From positions 1 through 44,392 of the forward strand of contig CACZYP010000006.1 of NCBI GenBank assembly GCA_902785425.1: a DNA stretch of 44,392 nt, given 5' to 3'. Below are positions 14,029 through 21,839 of this stretch, piece after piece; the first letter of the stretch is position 1, and each line of letters starts with the position of its first letter. Below the pieces are notes generated by a model. It searched no databases and was not told the origin of the DNA. It saw only the letters and a list, made by a program, of their open reading frames with translations. Origin of the DNA: an uncultured Ruminococcus sp. (GTDB lineage: Bacteria; Bacillota; Clostridia; Oscillospirales; Acutalibacteraceae). Both the position numbers and the translations under genes were made by a program.

Positions 14029-15123
14029 ATGAAATTAGGTATAGTCGGACTTCCGAATGTCGGAAAAAGTACGCTTTTTAACGCTATAACAAACGCAGGA
14101 GCGCAGAGCGCAAACTATCCGTTCTGCACCATCGAGCCGAATGTCGGCGTTGTTGCAGTTCCCGACAAGCGCCTTGACAAGCTTGCAGAGATGTACGATC
14201 CCGACAAGTATACGCCTGCTACGATCGAATTCGTTGATATCGCAGGTCTTGTAAAGGGCGCATCGAAGGGCGAGGGCCTCGGTAACAAGTTCCTTTCAAA
14301 TATCAGAGAATGCGACGCTATAGTTCACGTTGTACGCTGCTTTGAAAATGACGATATCATCCATGTTGAGGGCAGCATCGATCCTCAGCGTGATATTGAT
14401 ACTATAAATCTTGAGCTTATCCTTTCAGACCTTGAGATACTCGACAGACGTATCGACAAGACTATGAAGATGCTCAAGGCAGACAAGAAATATCAGTCCG
14501 ATCTTGATTTCTTCAAGCGTGTAAAGGCAGCTCTCGAAGACGGTAAAGCTGCACGTTCGGTCGAATGCAGTGACGACGAGGCGGCTCTGCTTTCTGAGGT
14601 CGCTCTGCTTACAAATAAGCCTATCATTTATGCTGCAAATATGAGCGAAGACGATTTCTCGAACGGCATTGATAAGAACAAGGGCTTTGAAGCTGTAAAG
14701 AAGCTTGCCGAAAGCGAGGGCGCAGGCGTGCTTCCTATCTGTGCGCAGATCGAGGCAGATATCGTTGAGATGGACAAAGAAGAGAAAGAGCTTTTCCTTT
14801 CCGATATGGGTCTTGAAGAGTCGGGTCTTGACAGACTTATCAGAGAGTGCTACTCGCTGCTCGGACTTATCTCTTACCTTACGGCAGGAAAACCGGAAGT
14901 AAGAGCGTGGACTATCAAAAACGGTACGAAAGCTCCGCAGGCAGCCGGAAAGATCCACTCCGACTTTGAGAGAGGCTTTATCAGAGCCGAAGTCATTGCG
15001 TTTGACGATCTGATGGCGTGCGGTTCCATGACGGCTGCAAAGGAAAAAGGCCTTGTTCGCTCCGAGGGCAAGGAGTATGTTATGAAGGACGGAGACATCG
15101 TACTGTTCAGATTCAATGTTTGA
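14029..15123 (+). CDS. ychF: Redox-regulated ATPase YchF (Obg-like ATPase)
   Basis: A 364-residue universal P-loop protein that binds ATP and associates with ribosomes. The N-terminus MKLGIVGLPNVGKST carries the G1 loop (7-15). NYPFCTIEPNVG is the switch region, VDIAGLVKGASKGEGLGN is G3, and NMSE replaces the NKxD of true GTPases, as expected for the ATP-specific YchF branch. The C-terminal TGS domain (from about LISYLTAGKPEVRAW) is complete. The ATG at 14029 is chosen because it gives the standard YchF N-terminus and GGAGAT lies nine bases upstream. It probably heads a transcript with the DUF3592-like gene and the rsuA-like gene. Confidence 0.97.
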   Translation: MKLGIVGLPNVGKSTLFNAITNAGAQSANYPFCTIEPNVGVVAVPDKRLDKLAEMYDPDKYTPATIEFVDIAGLVKGASKGEGLGNKFLSNIRECDAIVHVVRCFENDDIIHVEGSIDPQRDIDTINLELILSDLEILDRRIDKTMKMLKADKKYQSDLDFFKRVKAALEDGKAARSVECSDDEAALLSEVALLTNKPIIYAANMSEDDFSNGIDKNKGFEAVKKLAESEGAGVLPICAQIEADIVEMDKEEKELFLSDMGLEESGLDRLIRECYSLLGLISYLTAGKPEVRAWTIKNGTKAPQAAGKIHSDFERGFIRAEVIAFDDLMACGSMTAAKEKGLVRSEGKEYVMKDGDIVLFRFNV

Positions 15124-15141
15124 TTTGGAGAAAAATTATTT

Positions 15142-15579
15142 ATGGCAAATCAAGGACGATCGAGCGGTTTAGGCAGCATAATCAAGTTAACTATTCTGAT
15201 CATGGGTATGGCAATGATAACTGTTTATGCTATGGATAATTTTTCCGGAGAGTTGAGAGTACGGCAGGAAGAGGCTGAACGGGAGTTTCAGGCTGATCTT
15301 GATAAGCATTACGATCTTGTTACGGCGACTATACTTGAAAAAGATGTTAATGAGTACGATACAGGTGATTGGGAGTACAATGACGATGGCGATCAAATGT
15401 GGAGGACTCATCATGTTACTGAATATACTTACACAATAGAGTATGACTACGACGGCGAACACCGCACGCAGACCTTCAAAAACGGGGCAGTGTACCCTGA
15501 TCCCGGCTCAACGATAGAGATATACGTTGACAAAAGCTCCGGAGAATTTGTCGGCGATCCGGAATATGTGAAGAAATGA
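15142..15579 (+). CDS. DUF3592-like membrane-anchored protein
   Basis: A 145-residue protein with an N-terminal membrane helix (about 12-31) and a beta-rich exterior part: TATILEKDVNEYD, then YTIEYDYDGEHRTQTF, GSTIEIYVDKSSGEF. This order of strands is that of DUF3592 proteins. Start ATG follows ychF by 18 bases with GGAG upstream, so it is probably co-transcribed. Function unknown. Confidence 0.65.
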   Translation: MANQGRSSGLGSIIKLTILIMGMAMITVYAMDNFSGELRVRQEEAEREFQADLDKHYDLVTATILEKDVNEYDTGDWEYNDDGDQMWRTHHVTEYTYTIEYDYDGEHRTQTFKNGAVYPDPGSTIEIYVDKSSGEFVGDPEYVKK

Positions 15580-15629
15580 TACAGCGTGCAGTGATTTTAT
15601 AAGGAAAACCAAAAGGGGAAAGTTGCGGC

Positions 15630-16346
15630 GTGAGACTTGACAAATTTCTTTCATCACAGAACATCTGCTCACGCAAGGAGGCTGCAAAGCTTGCAAAAGA
15701 GGGCAGAATAACAGTAAACGGCATTTCTGCCGCAAAATGCGACATAAAGATCGACCCCGACAGTGATATAATCGAGGTTGACGGCGCAAGAGTGGCTTAC
15801 AGTAAATATATCTATATAATGATGAATAAGCCTAAAGGTGTTCTGAGCGCATCGACAGATAAAAATGCGCCGACCGTTATTGATCTTCTGCCCGATGAGT
15901 TCAGGCGCAGAGGATTATTTCCTGCCGGAAGGCTCGATAAAGACACAACGGGGCTTCTCATCATAACCGACGACGGCGACTTTGCGCACAGGATGCTTTC
16001 TCCGAAAAGCGGCGTGTATAAAATGTATAAGGCGCAGCTTGATCTGCCTCTTACAGATGAAGGCAGGAAAGCTCTTGAAAGCGGTATTACGCTCAAAGAC
16101 GGTACAAGCTTTCGCCCGGCTGTTATCTCGTTTGAAAACGATGACAGGCAGAATGTATACATAAGAATAACGGAGGGAAAGTTCCACGAAGTCAAAAGAA
16201 TGTTTGCATATGTAGGCTGCGAGGTGCTCGAACTCGAAAGAAAATGTATAGGTGAGCTTTTTTTGGACGAGGCTCTGATGCCCGGAGAATCGAAATTAAT
16301 ATCTGATTTGGAAATATACAACATATTTAGTGGGCATATTAACTAA
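15630..16346 (+). CDS. Pseudouridine synthase, RsuA/RluB/RluF family
   Basis: A 238-residue protein with an N-terminal S4 RNA-binding domain (MRLDKFLSSQNICSRKEAAKLAKEG and on) and a pseudouridine synthase domain. The catalytic loop is GRLDKDTTGLLI (100-111) with Asp103, and MMNKPKGVLS is the conserved strand before it. C-terminal GKFHEVKRMFAYVG also fits. It isomerises a uridine in ribosomal RNA. The length favours the RsuA (16S) branch, but RluB is possible. GTG start with AAGGGGAAAG upstream. Confidence 0.9.
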   Translation: MRLDKFLSSQNICSRKEAAKLAKEGRITVNGISAAKCDIKIDPDSDIIEVDGARVAYSKYIYIMMNKPKGVLSASTDKNAPTVIDLLPDEFRRRGLFPAGRLDKDTTGLLIITDDGDFAHRMLSPKSGVYKMYKAQLDLPLTDEGRKALESGITLKDGTSFRPAVISFENDDRQNVYIRITEGKFHEVKRMFAYVGCEVLELERKCIGELFLDEALMPGESKLISDLEIYNIFSGHIN

Positions 16347-16515
16347 TTTTGTCTATCTCGTTTGTATTTTTGGAAGTATTACATAAATAATTTATTGAAT
16401 CTTTATTGAAAAAATTAATGGTAAAATCGGCGGAAATCTGCTATATTAATATATGTAAAACTGAAAGTTGGTTTGCCTCTTGTCTTGGGGGCAATATATA
16501 GGAGGTATTTTTTCT

Positions 16516-17631
16516 ATGTCAAATGTATCATTACAGCACATCTACAAGATTTACGATGGCGGCGTAGTTGCTGTTACCGACTTTAACCTTGAGATTGCCG
16601 ACAAGGAGTTTATCATCCTCGTTGGACCTTCGGGCTGCGGTAAGTCAACAACTCTCCGTATGATCGCAGGTCTTGAGGACATCAGTAAGGGCGAGCTTTA
16701 TATCGGCGACGTTCTTGCAAACGACGTTGCACCGAAGGACAGAGATATCGCAATGGTATTCCAGAACTACGCTCTGTATCCTCACATGACAGTGTATGAT
16801 AACATGGCATTCGGTCTTAAGCTTCGCAAAACTCCCCCCGAGGAGATGAAGAGAAGAGTTGAAGAGGCTGCAAGAATCCTCGGCATCGACCATCTTCTTG
16901 ATCGTAAGCCTAAGGCTCTTTCCGGTGGTCAGCGCCAGCGTGTTGCGCTCGGTCGTGCGATCGTCCGTGATCCTAAGGTATTCCTTCTTGACGAGCCCCT
17001 TTCCAACCTCGACGCAAAGCTCCGTGCACAGATGAGAACCGAGATCTCCAAGCTTCATAAGAGACTTGGTACAACGTTCATCTACGTAACGCACGATCAG
17101 ACAGAGGCTATGACGATGGGTACTCGTATCGTTGTTATGAAAGACGGCTTCATTCAGCAGGTTGATACTCCGCAGCATCTTTATGATCTGCCTTGTAACG
17201 AGTTCGTTGCAGGCTTCATCGGCTCGCCGCAGATGAACTTTGCAGATGGTAAGATCGTTCTCAGAGAAGACGGCAACTACTATCTCGATTTCGTTCAGTA
17301 CTCCATTCTTCTTCCTCCGGAGAAGAACCTCGACTACCAGCTTGAAGATTACGTTGACACAGACGTTACATTCGGTATCCGTCCCGAGCATATCTATGAT
17401 GATCCCGAGTTCATTGCCAACCATCCGGAAGGCGTTCTCGATGCAGTCGTAGAAGTAACAGAACTTATGGGCGCCGAGATCTATCTGTATGTATCCGTTG
17501 AGGGTATTCCGCTCACAGCAAGAGTTCTTCCGACATCGACGGCTCAGCCCGGCGACGTTATCCAGATCGCTCTTGACGTCAGCAAGATCCACCTCTTCGA
17601 CAAAGAGACAGAGCAGACGATCACAAACTGA
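16516..17631 (+). CDS. Sugar ABC transporter ATP-binding protein, UgpC/MsmK/MalK family
   Basis: A 371-residue CUT1-type transport ATPase. Walker [10 protein letters not shown] (37-45), Q-loop [10 protein letters not shown], signature LSGGQRQR, Walker B VFLLDEP, D-loop SNLDAK and His switch THDQTEAM are all intact, followed by a C-terminal TOBE domain. The ATG at 16516 is chosen because AGGAGGT lies nine bases upstream and the family N-terminus starts there. It stands alone without permeases, as MsmX-type shared ATPases do. The sugar transporter at 37089-41902 has no ATPase, so this gene may serve it (inference). A short TTGCC/GGCAA stem lies just before its ribosome site. Confidence 0.93.
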   Translation: MSNVSLQHIYKIYDGGVVAVTDFNLEIADKEFIILVGPSGCGKSTTLRMIAGLEDISKGELYIGDVLANDVAPKDRDIAMVFQNYALYPHMTVYDNMAFGLKLRKTPPEEMKRRVEEAARILGIDHLLDRKPKALSGGQRQRVALGRAIVRDPKVFLLDEPLSNLDAKLRAQMRTEISKLHKRLGTTFIYVTHDQTEAMTMGTRIVVMKDGFIQQVDTPQHLYDLPCNEFVAGFIGSPQMNFADGKIVLREDGNYYLDFVQYSILLPPEKNLDYQLEDYVDTDVTFGIRPEHIYDDPEFIANHPEGVLDAVVEVTELMGAEIYLYVSVEGIPLTARVLPTSTAQPGDVIQIALDVSKIHLFDKETEQTITN

Positions 17632-17648
17632 TATATCAATACAAAATC

Positions 17649-17683
17649 AAGCCCGCCGGGAGATCGGCGGGCTTTTACTTTTT
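17649..17683 (+). terminator. Terminator after the sugar ATPase gene
   Basis: AAGCCCGCCG (17649-17658) pairs with CGGCGGGCTT (17665-17674), followed by TTTTACTTTTT. Confidence 0.92.
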
Positions 17684-17715
17684 GCTAAAAAAATCAGAGT
17701 ATTTGATAATTTTAC

Positions 17716-17744
17716 TTGTGCTATTCGCTTTCTTGTGGTATAAT
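17716..17744 (+). promoter_or_regulatory. Promoter of the DUF4428 gene
   Basis: TTGTGC (17716-17721), 17-base spacer, TATAAT (17739-17744), with an extended TGG before the -10 box. Its core matches the ychF promoter. Confidence 0.8.
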
Positions 17745-17815
17745 CATAATGTATTATTATGTGCGAATTGTGCAAAGGCACAATCCGAGACTTTATTTAA
17801 AAGGAGATATTCTTT

Positions 17816-18901
17816 ATGGGACTTTTTAACAAGAAATACTGCGACATCTGCGGCGGTGATATGGGAATCATCATCGACAACAAGGCGGCAGACGGTAACT
17901 TCTGCCATAACTGCGCTCACAAGCTTTCACCGTTCTTCCACGGTGCAAAAAAGGCTACTCTTGCTCAGATCCAGGAGCAGATCATGTACAGAGAGCAGAA
18001 TAAGCAGCAGCTCAATCTTTTCACTCCTTCGCAGACACTCGGCTTCAAGACTAAGGTTTACCTTGATCCCGGTCACAACTGCTTCGTTGTAAGCAAGAGC
18101 AGCAACTACAAGAACGACAATGCAGACATCATCAATCTGTCTCAGGTCATCGGCGCAAAGACCGACGTTCAGGAGCACAAAAAAGAGCTTTTCATGAAGG
18201 ATGCTCAGGGCAATAAGCAGAGCTACAATCCGAGACAGTATGAGTACAGCTATGAGATCTTTGTTATCATCAACGTTAATTCGCCTTATTTCAACGAGAT
18301 CAAGTTTGAAGTAACAGACGATCCCATCAAGATGAAGGGCAGCCCCGAATACATGAGATATCAGAACGAGGCTGACATGATCGTTGCCGCTGTTACGGGC
18401 AGACAGATGCCTGCAAACAACATGGGCATGAACGGCATGAATAACATGAACAATATGAACAACATGAACAACATGAACGGTGCGGCAAACGGAATCGGCG
18501 GTATCGGTCAGGCGGTTGCAGGCGTAGCCGGCGTTGCAGGTCTTGCAGGTATTGCAGGCGCACTTCTCGGCAACCAGAACAATCAGCAGCAGAACATGAT
18601 GAATAACCAGGCATACGGCCAGCAGCAGGGTATGATGAACAATCAGGCATACGGTCAGCAGGGTATGATGAACAATCAGGCATACGGTCAGCAGGGCATG
18701 ATGAACAACCAGGCATACGGTCAGCAGGGCATGATGAACAACCAGGCATACGGTCAGCAGGGTATGATGAACAACCAGGCATACGGTCAGCAGAACATGA
18801 TGGGCAACCAGGCGTTCGGCGCACAGTGGCAGTGCCCCAACTGCGGCATGACAAATATGGGCAATGTTTGCCAGAACTGCGGTATGCAGAAGCCGTTCTG
18901 A
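17816..18901 (+). CDS. DUF4428 protein with tandem Met/Asn/Gln repeats and C-terminal zinc ribbon
   Basis: A 361-residue protein. The N-terminus has CDICGGDMG and CHNCAHKL (DUF4428-type zinc-binding motif), followed by a globular region of about 180 residues. Then come a GMNNMNNMNN stretch (about 200-221), a Gly/Ala-rich hydrophobic segment (AVAGVAGVAGLAGIAGALLG) that could enter a membrane, seven copies of an 11-residue unit GMMNNQAYGQQ (260-337), and a C-terminal ribbon CPNCGMTN...CQNCG. AAGGAGAT lies seven to eight bases before the ATG. The Asn/Gln repeats recall prion-like or phase-separating sequences, but this is only a composition argument. Function unknown. Confidence 0.85.
   Translation: MGLFNKKYCDICGGDMGIIIDNKAADGNFCHNCAHKLSPFFHGAKKATLAQIQEQIMYREQNKQQLNLFTPSQTLGFKTKVYLDPGHNCFVVSKSSNYKNDNADIINLSQVIGAKTDVQEHKKELFMKDAQGNKQSYNPRQYEYSYEIFVIINVNSPYFNEIKFEVTDDPIKMKGSPEYMRYQNEADMIVAAVTGRQMPANNMGMNGMNNMNNMNNMNNMNGAANGIGGIGQAVAGVAGVAGLAGIAGALLGNQNNQQQNMMNNQAYGQQQGMMNNQAYGQQGMMNNQAYGQQGMMNNQAYGQQGMMNNQAYGQQGMMNNQAYGQQNMMGNQAFGAQWQCPNCGMTNMGNVCQNCGMQKPF
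18593..18826 (+). repeat. Seven tandem 33-base coding repeats
   Basis: Units encode GMMNNQAYGQQ with few changes; the central five are almost identical in DNA, and the last is diverged (NMMGNQAFGAQ). Likely to vary in copy number between strains. Confidence 0.9.
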
Positions 18902-18902
18902 T

Positions 18903-18914
18903 TCAGTGGTTCCT
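18903..18914 (-). repeat. Dispersed 12-base repeat AGGAACCACTGA, copy 2
   Basis: Reads AGGAACCACTGA on the minus strand. It begins two bases after the stop codon of the DUF4428 gene. Confidence 0.5.
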
Positions 18915-19000
18915 TAGCTTTAAAAGACGTAAGAATCATAACGAGGAAGAACATTTCCGCAGCACGGCTACGGTACAATAAGCATATCATGATGAAAAGA

Positions 19001-19027
19001 CCTGCCTGCGGAAATAACGCAGGCGGG
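19001..19027 (+). terminator. Hairpin upstream of murF, possible terminator
   Basis: CCTGCCTGCG (19001-19010) pairs with CGCAGGCGGG (19018-19027), one wobble. No good T run follows, so it may be a weak terminator of the upstream gene or a leader stem of murF. Confidence 0.45.
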
Positions 19028-19062
19028 TCACAGTTTAGCCGTTTGGCGGATGAGGAGTTTTT

Positions 19063-20412
19063 ATGAAAGAATTTACTTTAGGTGAGATCGCAAAATCGTG
19101 CGGCGGAAAGTTTATCGGTGACAGATCACACCTTCTTGATACAGTGACGAATGTTGTTATCGACAGCAGGAAAGTTACCGAGGGTTCGCTTTTTGTTGCG
19201 ATAAAAGGCGAGCGCACAGACGGTCATTTGTACATAGATAAAGCTTACGATATGGGCGCAGTGTGCGTTATCAGCGAGCAGGAGTCCGATTACGGAGAGC
19301 CTTACATACTCGTTGAGTCGAGCGAGATAGCGATCAAGCAGATAGCTGCGGCGTACAGAGAGAAATTTCCGAATATCGAGGTCATCGGTGTTACGGGCAG
19401 CGTGGGAAAAACAAGCACAAAGGAAATGCTTGCGGCTGTACTTGCCAAAAAATATACGGTGCATAAAACGCAGGGCAATTTTAACAACGAGCTTGGCGTT
19501 CCGCTTACGCTGCTTGCAATGCCCGAGGATACGGAAGTAGCCGTTGTGGAGATGGGTATCAACCATTACGGCGAAATGACACGACTTTCCAAAATGGTCC
19601 GCCCGACGGTTTGCATGCTTACGAATATCGGCTGCTGCCATCTGGAGAACCTTATAGACCGTGACGGCGTGCTTCGTGCAAAAACGGAGATGTTTACATA
19701 TATGGCGGAGGACGCAGATATCATCGTCAACGGTGACGACGATAAGCTTGCGACTATAGAGAATACGACTTACCGTTTCGGTCTCGGCAGCGGCAACGAT
19801 TTTTATGCCGAGGATATCACAAGCAACGGCGTTGACAACACGGAGTTCACTCTTTGTCATGACGGAAAGAAGTATAAAGCTTCTATACCTGCTCTCGGCG
19901 ATCATATGGTCACAAATGCGCTCGCAGCGGCAGCGGCAGGTACAGCGCTCAATATGGAGATGAGCGACATTATCGAGGGCTTCAGAGATTACGTTGCAGT
20001 AGGCGGCAGAGCAAGAATTGTCGAGACCGATATAGTAAAGATCATCGACGACTGCTACAATGCAAATCCGAATTCTGTAAAGGCTTCGCTCGGCACGCTC
20101 AAAACGATGAAAGCAAAGCGCAAGGTCGCTGTGCTCGGCGACATGAAGGAGCTTGGCGAGAACGAGAAAGCGCTGCACCGTGAGGTCGGAGAGTTTGCTG
20201 CAAAGAGCGGCATCGATGTGCTTATCACGGTAGGTGAGCTTGCCCGTGAGCTTGCAGACGGCTGCGAGGGAATAGAGAAGCACAGCTACGATACGGTGGA
20301 AGCCGCTCTGGAGGAGATCGAAGATATTCTTCACAAGGACGATATCGTGCTTGTAAAGGCTTCGCATTCGATGAAGTTTGAGAATATTGTTAAATTCCTT
20401 GAGGAAATGTAA
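19063..20412 (+). CDS. murF: UDP-N-acetylmuramoyl-tripeptide--D-alanyl-D-alanine ligase
   Basis: A 449-residue cytoplasmic Mur ligase that adds D-Ala-D-Ala to UDP-MurNAc-tripeptide in peptidoglycan synthesis. The ATP loop GVTGSVGKTSTKE (109-121), the TQGNFNNELGVPLTLL segment, VVEMGINHYGEM and the central NYNANP-like 'DDCYNANPNSVKASL' are all characteristic of MurF rather than MurC, D or E. The length is normal. GAGGAG precedes the ATG. It stands alone instead of in a dcw cluster, which is common in this group of bacteria. Confidence 0.95.
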   Translation: MKEFTLGEIAKSCGGKFIGDRSHLLDTVTNVVIDSRKVTEGSLFVAIKGERTDGHLYIDKAYDMGAVCVISEQESDYGEPYILVESSEIAIKQIAAAYREKFPNIEVIGVTGSVGKTSTKEMLAAVLAKKYTVHKTQGNFNNELGVPLTLLAMPEDTEVAVVEMGINHYGEMTRLSKMVRPTVCMLTNIGCCHLENLIDRDGVLRAKTEMFTYMAEDADIIVNGDDDKLATIENTTYRFGLGSGNDFYAEDITSNGVDNTEFTLCHDGKKYKASIPALGDHMVTNALAAAAAGTALNMEMSDIIEGFRDYVAVGGRARIVETDIVKIIDDCYNANPNSVKASLGTLKTMKAKRKVAVLGDMKELGENEKALHREVGEFAAKSGIDVLITVGELARELADGCEGIEKHSYDTVEAALEEIEDILHKDDIVLVKASHSMKFENIVKFLEEM

Positions 20413-20460
20413 CAGCAGAAAAAAACTCACGGCAATTAAATGCCTTGTAAGAAATAAATG

Positions 20461-20489
20461 TTGACATAATCCATTTAAAATGATAAAAT
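20461..20489 (+). promoter_or_regulatory. Promoter of metY
   Basis: Perfect TTGACA (20461-20466), 17-base spacer, TAAAAT (20484-20489). Confidence 0.85.
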
Positions 20490-20512
20490 AATCCTATCCC
20501 GACAATAGGAAT
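20490..20512 (+). promoter_or_regulatory. Inverted repeat at the metY transcription start, candidate Rrf2-type operator
   Basis: AATCCTAT and ATAGGAAT flank a seven-base centre immediately after the -10 box, where a repressor would block initiation. The half-site resembles those of Rrf2-family (CymR/IscR-like) sulfur regulators, which fits a sulfur-assimilation gene. No S-box or T-box leader is seen. Confidence 0.5.
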
Positions 20513-20564
20513 ACTATAATTACTATTGAATGAGCGATACAAAGCGAAAAGGAGAGTCAAAATA

Positions 20565-21830
20565 ATGAAAGACGAAACATTATGCCTGCATGCAGGCTAT
20601 CATCCGAAAAATTCCGAGCCGAGAGTTGTACCGATAGTTCAGAGCACAACTTACGTTTACGATTCGACAGCAGAAGTTGCTTCCGTATTTGATGAGCCGA
20701 CAAAGTCGCTCATCTATTCAAGATTTGCAAATCCTACCGTTATGGCAGTTGAGCAGAAGATCGCTGAGCTTGAAGGCGGCGTCGGCGCAATGTGCACATC
20801 GAGCGGTCAGGCAGCTAATCTGCTTGCACTTCTCAACATCTGTAAGGCAGGCGACAGCTTCATCAGCACATCGCAGATCTACGGCGGCACGGTGAACCTT
20901 TTCGCAGTTACGCTCAAAAAGCTCGGCATCGAGTGTATCACTGTTTCCGCAGATGATGACGACGAGACGATCGAAAAGGCATTCAAGCCGAACACAAGAG
21001 CAGTATTCGGCGAGACTATCGCAAACCCTGCGCTTGCTGTACTCGATATAGAGAGATTCGCAAACATCGCTCATAAGCACGGCGTTCCGCTCATTATGGA
21101 CAGCACATTTGCAACTCCCGTGCTCTGCAAGCCCTTCGATTTCGGCTGCGATATCATCACTCACTCCACAACGAAGTATATGGACGGCCACGCAGTTCAG
21201 GGCGGCGGCATTATCGTAGACAGCGGTAAGTTCAACTGGGATAACGGCAAGTTCCCCGAGCTTACAGAGCCGGACGAGTCTTACCACGGCATCGTTTACA
21301 CAGAGACATACGGTAAGGCTGCATACATCATCAAGGCAAGAATGCAGCTTATGAGAGACTTCGGCTGCTATCCTGCGGCTCATTCCGCATTCCTGCTCAA
21401 CCTCGGTCTTGAAACTCTTGCTATCAGAATGCCGAGATACTGCGAGAACGCTCTTGCAGTTGCAAAGTATCTCCAGGCTAACGAGAACGTTGAAAGCGTT
21501 TCGTATCCGGGTCTTGAGGGCGACAAGTACTACGATCTTGCTCAGAAGTACCTCAAGGGCGCAAGCGGCGTGATCTCGTTCGTTATCAAGGGCGGCAGAG
21601 AGGCTGCAATGAAGTTCATGGATTCTCTTGAGCTTGCTTCAAACGAAGTACACGTTGCAGATATCCGCACATGCGTTCTTCACCCCGCAAGCGAAACTCA
21701 CCGTCAGCTTACAGACGAGCAGCTCAAGGCTGCAGGTATTGAGGGCGGCATGATCCGCTTCTCGGTAGGTCTTGAAAGCATTGATGATATCATTGCAGAT
21801 ATCGATAAGGGATTTGCAGCTTTAAAATAA
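20565..21830 (+). CDS. metY: O-acetylhomoserine sulfhydrylase (PLP-dependent, Cys/Met metabolism family)
   Basis: A 421-residue PLP enzyme expected to make homocysteine from O-acetylhomoserine and sulfide. SRFANPTVMAVEQKIAELEGG, SSGQAANLLALLN, DSTFATPVLCKPFDFG and THSTTKYMDGH are family motifs; Lys204 in the last carries PLP. The long insertion after TKYMDGHAVQGGGIIVDSGKF fits MetY rather than MetB/MetC. The ATG at 20565 is chosen because AAGGAGAG is eight bases upstream and the protein then begins with the usual MKDETLCLHAG. Methionine gamma-lyase is a less likely alternative. The next gene begins nine bases after the stop. Confidence 0.92.
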   Translation: MKDETLCLHAGYHPKNSEPRVVPIVQSTTYVYDSTAEVASVFDEPTKSLIYSRFANPTVMAVEQKIAELEGGVGAMCTSSGQAANLLALLNICKAGDSFISTSQIYGGTVNLFAVTLKKLGIECITVSADDDDETIEKAFKPNTRAVFGETIANPALAVLDIERFANIAHKHGVPLIMDSTFATPVLCKPFDFGCDIITHSTTKYMDGHAVQGGGIIVDSGKFNWDNGKFPELTEPDESYHGIVYTETYGKAAYIIKARMQLMRDFGCYPAAHSAFLLNLGLETLAIRMPRYCENALAVAKYLQANENVESVSYPGLEGDKYYDLAQKYLKGASGVISFVIKGGREAAMKFMDSLELASNEVHVADIRTCVLHPASETHRQLTDEQLKAAGIEGGMIRFSVGLESIDDIIADIDKGFAALK

Positions 21831-21839
21831 GGTGATCTT

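Noticed and set aside
16645-17592. Long open frame on the minus strand inside the sugar ATPase gene (315 codons)
   Set aside because: It is antisense to a fully conserved ABC ATPase, has no ribosome site and encodes a Cys/His-rich sequence typical of reverse-strand shadows.
18593-18826. CRISPR-like array
   Set aside because: The repeats are directly adjacent with no unique spacers, in frame, and encode a protein repeat.
19126-20430. Minus-strand open frame of 434 codons across murF
   Set aside because: Shadow of murF caused by codon bias; no motif or start signal, and murF is certain.
20413-20564. SAM (S-box) riboswitch before metY
   Set aside because: None of the conserved S-box segments is visible, and the leader after the promoter is only about 70 bases.
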